Below, piece by piece: positions 33,082-41,430 of a stretch of DNA of 64,000 bases. The stretch comes from Butyrivibrio proteoclasticus (GTDB lineage Bacteria > Bacillota > Clostridia > Lachnospirales > Lachnospiraceae). Where the stretch lies: contig NZ_FOXO01000003.1 in the NCBI RefSeq assembly GCF_900115735.1, positions 62,001 to 126,000 of the forward strand, read 5' to 3'. Below the pieces are notes generated by a model. The model saw nothing but the letters and a program-made list of their open reading frames with translations. It did not search any database and was not told the DNA's origin. The stretch's first letter is position 1; each line of letters opens with the position of its first letter. Position numbers and translations under genes: made by a program.

Positions 33082-34905
33082 CTACTTCCTTGTTATAGTT
33101 ACTGTTTCATTATTTGCATCAAGAAGATATAGCGTTTCATTAAGCTTTATCAGCTTTCCACCTTCAACTTTTACAAGTTTCCCTTCCGAAACTCTTATAA
33201 AATAATATGCATCATCGATAAGTCCGTCAGATGTGATAGTAAGCTGTAAGTCAGATATCTCTGTATCAGGTATTACATTGACATACCTCTGAACTGCTCC
33301 TGCCATGCATGATCCTGTCAGATGTCTTATATCAGGTGCTGAAGTATCTATCCAGGTCATATACTCATCAAGATTTCTGCTAAGTTGTTCCCAGCCTAAA
33401 GCTGCGCCTCTGTCTTCATCCAAAAGATCATCCGGATGCATGAAATGGGAAGCTACAAAGTGTAAATTCAGTTCTGAAAAAGACGCCAACTTCATGTAAT
33501 CGTCAATTATGCAACTGGATACTATTCTAGGCGTCTCAACAATCCCGTCCTCAGAAACTTCATACTCCTGAGAATATGCATCAGGTCCCTCAAAATAGAT
33601 ACTCGCTATCGCTTTGATATTCGGAAACTCTTCTCCTATAAGCGCCCTTCCTTCAGGAGATAAAACATCTGAAGGCGGCACATAAACAGAAAGTTCAGTA
33701 TTTGTAAAAATGCCCGTTGAAAACTTTGTCAGCTCATCAAGAGAATTGTACATGGCATCATAGCTTTCCCAAACCTTATAACCAATGTCATCTTCATAAA
33801 CATAATCCGGTCCGCACAAAGGCTGGTGATTGTAACCATGGTACCCAATCTCTCCCCCTTTATTAAGAAGCATATTCCCATAGTAGTAATAATCTGCTGT
33901 ACTTTCGTTGGAAGGAAGAATTTCTCCCGTATCATCCTCATACGTTTCAATTATCAAACCTGTGTAGGGAATATTATGTTTTTCTCCAAGAGAAAGAACT
34001 TTAGGCCACCAAACAGCTGAGTAAAACTGGGCAATTCCCATTCCGTAATCTCTCCTGATATACTCACCGTCACCAGATGGAGTAGGTGATGGAAAATCAT
34101 CAAGATAAAAAGTGGAAGCATTTATGACAGGGTAAACAAAAATATCCTCCAAAAGTGTATAAGCACTTGAATAAATCCCCCTGTAAGCCTTTGAAACATA
34201 ACTAAAGTTACAGACAACAAACTTTCCTTTTCCATATTCCTGACTCCACACAAGCGGCACATTGTCTGTCGTATGCGCATATACTTTAGTATCAGATCCA
34301 AGCTGTACAGTCAGGGCTGACTCATATGCATCATCAACATAATATGTCTTTTGAGCCCCCAGCATATAATTCTCATCAGAAACAAAATCTCTTACAGGAA
34401 CAAAGTTATCTCCAATCTCAACTATCCCTAGTTTTGAAGTGATAATATCAAAGACCTCTGACCTTGTCGGAGTTATTCCTATAAGCAATCGTCCACCACT
34501 TTTCACCCAGTCAGTAAGTGTAAGGATATCTTCACCAAATACCGTGTAGTCATTAGTTGCAATAACAACTGTTTTATAATCTGACAGTCTGTCTTTTTTT
34601 CTGTTATCTTCAATTGAGTTCTTAGCCAAATCAATAATGTCATAGGAAACTCTCATGTCGGCAAATATCTGTTCATACTGTGGTGTAATCAATATGCTTG
34701 TATCGTTACCACTATCTGATATCAATAAACAACTCTTTTTTGACGAAAGTTCTTTCATATGAACAACGTTATCTGTAGGAAGAAGCGTCACCTGCTCATC
34801 GGTCCCCTCGTATAGGATTCCGACACGCTCAATAAGAAGCAGTAAAAACATTGCAAAAAAGCCAATGGTCACATTTGCCAAAGCAATAAATCGTTTTTTC
34901 TTCAT
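33082..34905 (-). CDS. pelA: PelA-type polysaccharide deacetylase (DUF2194), membrane-anchored
   Basis: A 607-residue protein with an N-terminal membrane anchor (about 8-27), a central region resembling glutamine-amidotransferase-like folds (about 50-260) and a deacetylase (CE4-like) domain. Metal-site motifs are YLDDFPSP and IGYHGYNHQP. It corresponds to the deacetylase half of PelA; the hydrolase half is absent, as in Gram-positive clusters that encode only the deacetylase domain. The ATG at 34905 overlaps the PelE stop (ATGA) and has GAGGAG eight bases upstream, so a longer frame from 34929 is rejected. It should deacetylate the emerging polymer. Confidence 0.88.
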   Translation of the reverse strand: MKKKRFIALANVTIGFFAMFLLLLIERVGILYEGTDEQVTLLPTDNVVHMKELSSKKSCLLISDSGNDTSILITPQYEQIFADMRVSYDIIDLAKNSIEDNRKKDRLSDYKTVVIATNDYTVFGEDILTLTDWVKSGGRLLIGITPTRSEVFDIITSKLGIVEIGDNFVPVRDFVSDENYMLGAQKTYYVDDAYESALTVQLGSDTKVYAHTTDNVPLVWSQEYGKGKFVVCNFSYVSKAYRGIYSSAYTLLEDIFVYPVINASTFYLDDFPSPTPSGDGEYIRRDYGMGIAQFYSAVWWPKVLSLGEKHNIPYTGLIIETYEDDTGEILPSNESTADYYYYGNMLLNKGGEIGYHGYNHQPLCGPDYVYEDDIGYKVWESYDAMYNSLDELTKFSTGIFTNTELSVYVPPSDVLSPEGRALIGEEFPNIKAIASIYFEGPDAYSQEYEVSEDGIVETPRIVSSCIIDDYMKLASFSELNLHFVASHFMHPDDLLDEDRGAALGWEQLSRNLDEYMTWIDTSAPDIRHLTGSCMAGAVQRYVNVIPDTEISDLQLTITSDGLIDDAYYFIRVSEGKLVKVEGGKLIKLNETLYLLDANNETVTITRK

Positions 34906-35795
34906 GCGCCCATCTCCTCTTTTTTCCACAGCTTCACTATATCCCTTATTTCTTTGGAATAATAATTACCGCTTTCAGATGTGGTTTTTATCATTTCTTT
35001 TAACTTAATACTGGCACCCGTCTCATAATAATATCTGAAACGCAGAAGCCAGTTCCTCTCATCAGAGGGCCAATTTTGCTCCATCGTAGAAAGAGCGACA
35101 TCTGCTCTGATATAGAGTTTTGAATCCAAAAGGCTCTTAACAAGTCTCTCGTAATCATCAATATTGGGATTAAGCGTAAGCTTTGTTATGAGTAGCTGGT
35201 GGTAGGTATTTCTCTGAATCTCAAGAAGTTGTCCCTGAACCATACCGCTTGATATATACTGGGCAAGAAAAGATACGTATTCATCAAGAAGTCCTTCCTT
35301 GCCGGGATTGGTAGCATATTCGCTGCTGTACTCCTGAAGTTTTAATTCATATTCTTTAGACAATTCAACCATGGCAGTTGTTGCATAATGAACCACTTCC
35401 ACATCATCATTCATTCTTGCCTGATTGATGACAGGAATATATTTTTTTGTATCGGTCATAAGAACATCCATCATAACTGATCGTCTTACAGTAGGATCAT
35501 TCATGATAAGTGCGTCCTCAAGAGGAACAATATCATCAGACTCTGCTTCCTGCCTAGGTAAAAGAGACTGTTCAATAAGATTACTCCTCATAAGTTCAAG
35601 GTCTCCGTTCTTATTGCCAACCTTTCCAAGCTTTATCATAACAGTTATTATCACAGCGCAAAGAGCGCCCCATAGCGGAATGCAAACAACCATGACCATC
35701 ATGAGACTATCCACTTTTAAAACGCCAAGCTTCATAAAAACGAATACAGCAAGGCATATACCAAAATGTATGAGCAGAAAAATAAGCACTATCAT
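34902..35795 (-). CDS. pelE: PelE-like membrane protein
   Basis: A 297-residue protein with two N-terminal membrane helices (about 3-22 and 30-55) and a helical soluble C-terminal region (about 95-290) that looks TPR-like. This layout and the position between pelD and pelA fit PelE, which binds PelD and PelG in the inner-membrane synthesis complex. Sequence motifs are weak, so the name depends on context. It overlaps both neighbours by four bases (ATGA), indicating translational coupling. Confidence 0.75.
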   Translation of the reverse strand: MIVLIFLLIHFGICLAVFVFMKLGVLKVDSLMMVMVVCIPLWGALCAVIITVMIKLGKVGNKNGDLELMRSNLIEQSLLPRQEAESDDIVPLEDALIMNDPTVRRSVMMDVLMTDTKKYIPVINQARMNDDVEVVHYATTAMVELSKEYELKLQEYSSEYATNPGKEGLLDEYVSFLAQYISSGMVQGQLLEIQRNTYHQLLITKLTLNPNIDDYERLVKSLLDSKLYIRADVALSTMEQNWPSDERNWLLRFRYYYETGASIKLKEMIKTTSESGNYYSKEIRDIVKLWKKEEMGA

Positions 35796-37897
35796 CCCAC
35801 ACTCTCCACTACATCACACTTAAGCCCCATATTACGAAATCTCTTTAGCACAATAGATTCACTGCTTTCATCCACCTGTGAAGCCAAAAGATATATATTG
35901 TTGTCCCTGCCAAGGCCAACAATATCATTGTTACGAATCTTGGTCTGAAGCATTTCATCAATCTCCATAATGGTTCTGTTTTCTCGCATGATCCTAAAGA
36001 GTCTAAAATCTGTCAATTTATTATCAGCCATTTCTTTCTGAATTTTAAATTGCTGGATAAAATAGTCATATTTAGCGATCTGAGTGCCCTCGACATAAGT
36101 TTTATCTGCAACAACTTTTTGATATTCCCAGGCTTTGATTATGAAGTTCTCCATAAGTCCGCTTAAAATTCTGATAAGATTTGTGTAATATGTGCTGATC
36201 TGGATATACTCAACTTGATATATCATTATCAAAACACTAAGGACGCCATCTGACTTTATCCCGGCGACATAGGTTGGATATCCCTCTCTTACATCCCTGT
36301 TGAACCAGATTTCGCCCTTCTTAACTTCCTCTATAACCTGACTGTAATCCTCCAGATTTATTGATTTTTTTAGTTTTACACTTATTTGCTCTGAAGCAAC
36401 GTTAAGTCTTGCAAATCTTGCGTTTGGATCATTAATTGTATAGATAGCAATTGATCTGTTATCAAGGACATCTTCCATAACAGGAATAGATTCAGCAAAA
36501 ATTTCCTCAGGAACAGTAGTACTAAGCTTCTTTACAACATCAAATATTCTTCCAAAGCCATCTCTACTCCCTATAAGATCCTGTTTATACTGATTCTTAT
36601 ACTCCATTGCCTCTTCATATAGCCTGTTAACAAAGTCTTTTTCCTCTTTGAGAAGCTTGTTTTCATCTGTTATAAATGTTCGCTCTTCATCCCGGCTTTG
36701 TTTGATATATCCGCAAACAGCAGCTGCAACCAAAAGAAGTATAAACGGTATCCAATTGCTTGGATCATAAAACAATAACAATCCATTAGTTCCCTGCCTA
36801 TAATAAGCCAGAATCAACGAAAGTATTTCTATAAATGCTGTGATACCGCCAACACCTGTTCCATATACCAATGCCATCAGAACTACAAACAATAGCCTCA
36901 CATCAATCATCCTGAACTGCACACTACCATTAGAATAATAGTTATATATTTCAACCAAAAACGCTCCAAGGATAAGCTCAACAAGCATCATTATTTTTCC
37001 ATTCAACCTGAGTTTATCACGTATTATTTCTGTTATTTTTCTTTTGGCATGATAATTATTCCGATATTCCTCCACATAGTTTTCTATTTCAGCTACCGCA
37101 TCTTTTTTGGCAAACCAGCCATAGAACTGCCTTGCTACATCCTGTCCATAGTCAAAACGTCCTTTTATGGATGATCCGATATAAGACACATTTGCCATCT
37201 TATAAATCTTCCTTATCGATGAAAAAGCCTCTTCATAAGTAGTACTTGCGCCACTTCTAAGATATATGGTCTCATAGGTTCCATAGCTGTACTCATCTTC
37301 TTCCCAGGCATCAAACATTCTTTTCAAAAAAGCAGCCAGATCGTCAACAGACAAAAAATCTGCTATCTCATCGCCCATTGCTTTGATCTCAACTTTTTCA
37401 TTTCTTTCAAGGGAATCAAAAATACGACACCAGAAATCATCTTTATAGTGCCCACTTATCAAATGCGGTGAATATATGATTTTTACTGAAATTTGGTATT
37501 GTTCAGCATAATATCTGCAGATAGACTCTACAGAACTGTATATGATAGAGTCACTGTTCTCAATATCAAGAAGTGCCTCATCAGATGTAATGTAAACAAA
37601 TTGTTTTACTTTAGACTTTCTACAAAGCGAAAGGACATTTCGAAGCTGCTCAATCTCACCAACTTCGTAACTGTCCTTATTTATAAAATGCGACACAAAT
37701 ACAACGCGCTCGAAGCCGTAGGTAAAAAACAGAGTCGTAAAATCGTCACCCATTATTGATTTTTTAAACCATCTGATATTACCTGCCTTTTTACTCTCAA
37801 GCTCTTGTCCGCAAAGTATTATATTATCTGCGCCAAATGCAGTTTCGAGGGAATCCTTCGAAAAATAACCATTACTACCTACTACAAGAGTATCCAT
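35792..37897 (-). CDS. pelD: SDR-PelD fusion, c-di-GMP receptor of Pel synthesis
   Basis: A 701-residue protein. Residues 1-250 look like an atypical SDR/NAD-epimerase fold (VVGSNGYFS near the start and YITSDEALL near 105). Then come four hydrophobic segments (about 300-400), a coiled coil, a GAF-like domain (about 450-590) and a degenerate GGDEF domain. RNND (655-658) lies four residues before GRDNN (663-667), which is the exact spacing of a c-di-GMP I-site before a dead GGDEF. I infer it activates the Pel complex on binding c-di-GMP. SDR-fused PelD has been described in Gram-positive Pel clusters. It is spaced 48 bases from the GH3-like gene. Confidence 0.88.
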   Translation of the reverse strand: MDTLVVGSNGYFSKDSLETAFGADNIILCGQELESKKAGNIRWFKKSIMGDDFTTLFFTYGFERVVFVSHFINKDSYEVGEIEQLRNVLSLCRKSKVKQFVYITSDEALLDIENSDSIIYSSVESICRYYAEQYQISVKIIYSPHLISGHYKDDFWCRIFDSLERNEKVEIKAMGDEIADFLSVDDLAAFLKRMFDAWEEDEYSYGTYETIYLRSGASTTYEEAFSSIRKIYKMANVSYIGSSIKGRFDYGQDVARQFYGWFAKKDAVAEIENYVEEYRNNYHAKRKITEIIRDKLRLNGKIMMLVELILGAFLVEIYNYYSNGSVQFRMIDVRLLFVVLMALVYGTGVGGITAFIEILSLILAYYRQGTNGLLLFYDPSNWIPFILLLVAAAVCGYIKQSRDEERTFITDENKLLKEEKDFVNRLYEEAMEYKNQYKQDLIGSRDGFGRIFDVVKKLSTTVPEEIFAESIPVMEDVLDNRSIAIYTINDPNARFARLNVASEQISVKLKKSINLEDYSQVIEEVKKGEIWFNRDVREGYPTYVAGIKSDGVLSVLIMIYQVEYIQISTYYTNLIRILSGLMENFIIKAWEYQKVVADKTYVEGTQIAKYDYFIQQFKIQKEMADNKLTDFRLFRIMRENRTIMEIDEMLQTKIRNNDIVGLGRDNNIYLLASQVDESSESIVLKRFRNMGLKCDVVESVG

Positions 37898-37944
37898 TAC
37901 GGCCTATTCTCCCTAAATACTTTATTCCCCACTTACGTTCTGCC

Positions 37945-39234
37945 TTAATTTCCTTTTGCTATCTCCTCTACTCTGTCAGCATATTTTATTCTATATATCC
38001 TGTTAAGCGATTCATCAATCCTTTCCTCTGATATTTCCCCATTATTAACAGCTTCTAAAAGACCATTATATGCTGTCTCAAAATCCTCAGGAAGGTAGAT
38101 TATATCCGCACCGGCCTTTATTGCCATAACTGCTGCCTGATCCGATGTGTAATACTCTGTGATAGCCCCATCATCCAGAGCTCCGGTAACTACTATTCCA
38201 TCAAAGCCCAAAACTCCTCTTAATTCATCCTCTATGATCACAGATGAAAGTGAAGCAGGAGTGTTATCCCCAACCACGTTTGGAAAAGAGGCATTTGAAA
38301 TCATAATTGCTGTAACATTTCCATTGTCTATCACATTTTTAAACAATGCATATTCACTTGTAGCAAGCATCTCTGTGGAGTCATCAATCTGCTCCATGCT
38401 GCTTGAAGTATCCCCCTGCTTAGGGAAAGAATATGCACATGACCATATTCCCTCATCATGAAGTGCCTGCGTAAATGATGCCGTCACATTTTTTACCGTA
38501 TCTATATCTGTACCATAAAACCCATTTTCTGTGAAATCCATATTGGGTGAAAGATCAAAATTAAAACCATATTTATACATAGAATCTGCAACAGCTTGTC
38601 CATTTTCTGCAGCTGCATTTTCATCCGTAAAATCTTTTATCTCACCAAGTCCAATCGATGAACTGATCGCACCGTTTCCCCATTCATTAACCATGGTAAA
38701 AATAGGATATTTACTCATAGAAGATGTAGTAGCAAGCATTTCAGTTATCTGATCTTCAGACTTAATATTCTTGGCTGAATAAACTATACCGCCTACTGCA
38801 TATTGAGAAAGAGCATCCTGCGTGCCACTTCCGGCCTTAACCGCAGTTGCCACACCGGTAAGCTGTTCAGGTGTAATGATAAAAAGACCTGCAACCTTAT
38901 CCTCAACCGGCATTGCCTCTATCATATCTGAAACGACTTCATTCATTATATCTTCTTCAGACATCTCCTCAGGCTCACTTACAGCCTCAGGAGTCTCAAT
39001 AACTATTTCCTGACTGCTTTCAAGAACTGAAGCCTCCTCTTCTCCTTCTGAAGACTCAGCATTTTTCCCTCCACCAAACAAATTCTTTAAAAAAATCACC
39101 CCAAAAACGATAGCCAAAACAAACAGTATAACAACAAAAGTCAGTAATATATACGCAATGAGCTGGCTCCTTTTTCTCCTGTTTCTCCGGGCCATTCGCT
39201 GCTCATCAAAATCCTGTTCATCTAATCTACTCAT
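37945..39234 (-). CDS. Membrane-anchored GH3-like protein lacking catalytic motifs, first gene of the Pel operon
   Basis: A 429-residue protein: a basic cytosolic tail (1-23), a membrane helix (about 25-48), an acidic linker and a GH3 N-terminal (NagZ/BglX-like) TIM barrel. The family's key motifs are degraded. The usual VDxEGG reads VNEWGN; the usual KHFPGHGDT reads YSFPKQGDT (268-276), losing Lys and His; the nucleophile motif VxTDALxMGA reads VVTGALDDGA, with Gly351 where the Asp should be. It is probably a non-hydrolytic polymer-binding protein. The ATG at 39234 follows GGGGA by five bases; the earlier ATG at 39312 would need a longer N-terminus without ribosome site. Confidence 0.8.
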   Translation of the reverse strand: MSRLDEQDFDEQRMARRNRRKRSQLIAYILLTFVVILFVLAIVFGVIFLKNLFGGGKNAESSEGEEEASVLESSQEIVIETPEAVSEPEEMSEEDIMNEVVSDMIEAMPVEDKVAGLFIITPEQLTGVATAVKAGSGTQDALSQYAVGGIVYSAKNIKSEDQITEMLATTSSMSKYPIFTMVNEWGNGAISSSIGLGEIKDFTDENAAAENGQAVADSMYKYGFNFDLSPNMDFTENGFYGTDIDTVKNVTASFTQALHDEGIWSCAYSFPKQGDTSSSMEQIDDSTEMLATSEYALFKNVIDNGNVTAIMISNASFPNVVGDNTPASLSSVIIEDELRGVLGFDGIVVTGALDDGAITEYYTSDQAAVMAIKAGADIIYLPEDFETAYNGLLEAVNNGEISEERIDESLNRIYRIKYADRVEEIAKGN

Positions 39235-39374
39235 AAAATCCCCGTTAACTGCAAAACTTTTTCTGTTATCTATTTTATCATATTTTATAAGTCCAATGAA
39301 GAACCAATGCATAGTCTTTCTATACTATTCACAAAAAATTCAGAGAATATAACTGCACATCAAAAGTTCTGTCC

Positions 39375-39426
39375 GGAACCAAAAATCAAGGGCAGAAGCT
39401 TCATCATATTACCTGCTTCTGCCCTT
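39375..39426 (-). terminator. Terminator inside the Pel operon leader
   Basis: AAGGGCAGAAGC (39388-39399) pairs perfectly with GCTTCTGCCCTT (39415-39426). On the minus strand it is followed by GATTTTTGG. It lies 150 bases upstream of the first gene of the operon and downstream of a strong promoter, so it is either the end of a separate RNA or a conditional terminator. Confidence 0.7.
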
Positions 39427-39774
39427 ATACCGAGTACTCATCATCTAAATTAAAATTCTCTGCGTCCAATGGACCCTTCCTCCGATTCTCAGCTCATCGT
39501 TCCATTAACTTTTGCATTCATATGCTGTGGTTGCAAGATTTAAACATGCCCTAACCACTAATCATGTACTTGAATTGCTGTCATTCTTATTACTTCTTTG
39601 AACTTCGAACTTAAAACTTTAAAAAACTAAACTTAGTATGCTGGTGGACCGTACCATCCTTTCTCTGAATATTTTAATTAACTATCCCTTTGGACCGTAC
39701 CTCCCTTTCTTTCTCCAATCTGTAATCTATACTATATATTGATTGGAAAAGTATTTTTGTATCTCTTACTTGAT
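39388..39774 (-). ncRNA. Candidate leader or independent noncoding RNA of the Pel operon
   Basis: Between the promoter at 39809-39781 and the hairpin at 39426-39388 lies about 385 bases of minus-strand transcript with no credible gene. It holds the motif GGTACGGTCCA twice (near 39700 and 39650) and a third partial version (GGAAGGGTCCA near 39472), plus several GGA triplets and a short GTCC-ATT-GGAC hairpin. No known riboswitch core is apparent to me. It could be a regulated leader or a small RNA. The remaining intergenic sequence to 40260 is AT-rich with two palindromes. Confidence 0.45.
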
Positions 39775-39780
39775 GGTTTT

Positions 39781-39809
39781 ATTATATTTTCATCCTTTCA
39801 TTTTGTCAA
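39781..39809 (-). promoter_or_regulatory. Consensus sigma-A promoter of the Pel operon
   Basis: TTGACA (39809-39804) and TATAAT (39786-39781) are both exact consensus and 17 bases apart on the minus strand. Transcription should start near 39774, giving a leader of about 540 bases to the first gene. Such a perfect promoter suggests strong transcription that is limited later. Confidence 0.8.
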
Positions 39810-39880
39810 TACATTTTATAATTTTCTTTTATTTATTTTGACTACTTAATTATCATCCTTTAGTATTCAGTTAATTATTC

Positions 39881-39927
39881 TAATTGTATATTCTTTATAT
39901 ACAATTAGGTATATTACTTTAATATAC
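39881..39927. promoter_or_regulatory. Two AT-rich palindromes upstream of the Pel promoter
   Basis: TAATTGTATA...TATACAATTA (39881-39907, 10-bp arms) and GTATATTA...TAATATAC (39909-39927, 8-bp arms) share a TATAC-containing core and have centres 24 bases apart. They lie between the Pel operon and the lipid kinase gene and could be operators for either. No cognate regulator is known here. Confidence 0.35.
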
Positions 39928-40260
39928 AAAAGGATGCCTATATATTGTATTTTTCACGATGCTCAATTCTCATACACTTAAAAGCGCTCCCCCAAAAACT
40001 TGTATTCTTTTCGAAATTTAGTTTATATTTATATGTTCTCAAAAAATAATTTTTCTTGAACCTGTGCCTGAGTTTTGCCACTTTGAATCAAAAGATAAAA
40101 GCCAGTCAAGTATTTTTTTGTTTTTCTAAAGAAAAAACAAAAACCTATGTATAAATGCTCTGTACATAAGACACAAAAATAATTATGATATTACAAGGGC
40201 TTATAATTACGCCCATTTATTCAATCTACAAATTCCAATATAAGAAAAGGAACTTCACCC

Positions 40261-41256
40261 ATGTACCACTGCATAGTAAACCCATCTGCACGCTCAGGAA
40301 AAGGCAAGGCAATTTGGGAAAAGCTCGAGTTAAAACTCTTGGAAAAGAAAATTGATTATACAGCTTACATGACAAAAGGCCCGGGAGATGGGACGATACT
40401 TGCTAAAAAAATTTCTTCAACCGAAAAATCCACAGACAATCTCGCAAGAAAAAGTGAGCCAAACAATTATATTAAAATAATTGTTTTGGGCGGTGACGGA
40501 ACTCTCAACGAAGTAATGAACGGAATATCAGACTTTGACAAAGTTCTCGTGGGATATGTTCCTATCGGTTCTTCCAATGATTTTGCAAGAGATCTCGCTT
40601 ACTCAAAAAATATAGACACCCTTTTGGATACAATTTTAGATGGAAAAGTTGTAAGAAAACTTGATCTTGGAAAACTTACATTTAATTCAATGACAGCTCC
40701 AATGTCCAGACTACATGAAAAAAATATATCTAAAACAAGAATTTTTGATGTCAGCTCAGGAATCGGATTCGATGCGGCAGTCTGCGAAGAAGCGCTTTCT
40801 TCAGGCACCAAAAACTTTCTTAACAGAATTGGACTAGGAAAGCTTACCTACGGACTCATAGCCATAAAACAACTCCTTAAAGCTGATAAAATACCTTGTG
40901 AGATTGAACTTGATAACGGGCAGGTCATACATTTAAAACGTTTTATTTTTATTGCATCAATGATCCATCACTATGAAGGCGGAGGCTTTAACTTTGCTCC
41001 ACATGCAGATTTAGCTGACGGTAAATTTGATCTGGTATATGCTGGTGATATGCCGCCACTACGAATGATATTCGCCCTACCCTTATCATTTTTTGGCAAA
41101 CACTACTGGATAAAGGGAATTGGGCATCATGTAGTAAAGGAAGTCACTATCAAACCACTTCTCCCCATGTGGGTCCACACAGATGGCGAAGTTTCTGTAA
41201 AATCCGACAACATAACTCTTGAGTGCTTACAAGAAAAACTCCAGCTCATGTGCTGA
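40261..41256 (+). CDS. Diacylglycerol kinase family lipid kinase (DgkB/YegS-like)
   Basis: A 331-residue soluble kinase of the DAGK catalytic family. The N-terminal IVNPSARSGKG (6-16) and the nucleotide-binding VLGGDGTLNEV near residue 77 are classic; PIGSSNDFARDL near 100 and the C-terminal beta-sandwich with HTDGE near 305 follow. It is likely to phosphorylate diacylglycerol to phosphatidic acid, recycling lipid from teichoic-acid or capsule synthesis, although related proteins act on other lipids. AAAAGGA precedes the ATG. It is transcribed alone. Confidence 0.88.
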   Translation: MYHCIVNPSARSGKGKAIWEKLELKLLEKKIDYTAYMTKGPGDGTILAKKISSTEKSTDNLARKSEPNNYIKIIVLGGDGTLNEVMNGISDFDKVLVGYVPIGSSNDFARDLAYSKNIDTLLDTILDGKVVRKLDLGKLTFNSMTAPMSRLHEKNISKTRIFDVSSGIGFDAAVCEEALSSGTKNFLNRIGLGKLTYGLIAIKQLLKADKIPCEIELDNGQVIHLKRFIFIASMIHHYEGGGFNFAPHADLADGKFDLVYAGDMPPLRMIFALPLSFFGKHYWIKGIGHHVVKEVTIKPLLPMWVHTDGEVSVKSDNITLECLQEKLQLMC

Positions 41257-41258
41257 AA

Positions 41259-41390
41259 AGAATGTCGCTTGCGACATTCTCGCGCCGAGCGCGGTTGCAT
41301 TTATGCAACATCTTCCAATCGCGCGATGTGCGCATCCATAGCGGAGCGATTTTTTATAACATAGGAAGCAATTTCCTATGTTATAAAAAA
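41259..41390 (+). terminator. Complex 3' region of the lipid kinase gene: several hairpins
   Basis: In order: AGAATGTCGC-TT-GCGACATTCT (41259-41280, perfect 10-bp), TTGCAT..ATGCAA (41295-41308), a stem AATCGC..GCGATT with T6 (41317-41352), and a perfect 18-bp stem with 5-base loop (41350-41367 with 41373-41390). The T run after 41346 makes the third a usable plus-strand terminator; the last can act in both directions. Confidence 0.7.
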
Positions 41391-41423
41391 GCTTTGGACT
41401 TCATTAAAAGTCCAAAGCTTTTT
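41386..41423 (-). terminator. Terminator of glyA
   Basis: Perfect 16-bp stem (41386-41401 with 41408-41423) around a six-base loop. The A-rich left side is shared with the preceding hairpin, giving T5-6 after the stem on the minus strand. Confidence 0.85.
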
Positions 41424-41430
41424 ATATTGA

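Noticed and set aside
37945-39234. Active beta-N-acetylhexosaminidase/GH3 enzyme
   Set aside because: The catalytic Asp and the Lys/His motifs are substituted, so a hydrolase name would mislead.
39388-39774. c-di-GMP-I (GEMM) or T-box riboswitch in the Pel leader
   Set aside because: Only short look-alike pieces (GGACGCAGAG, GGTACGGTCC) are present; the conserved cores and loop motifs are not.
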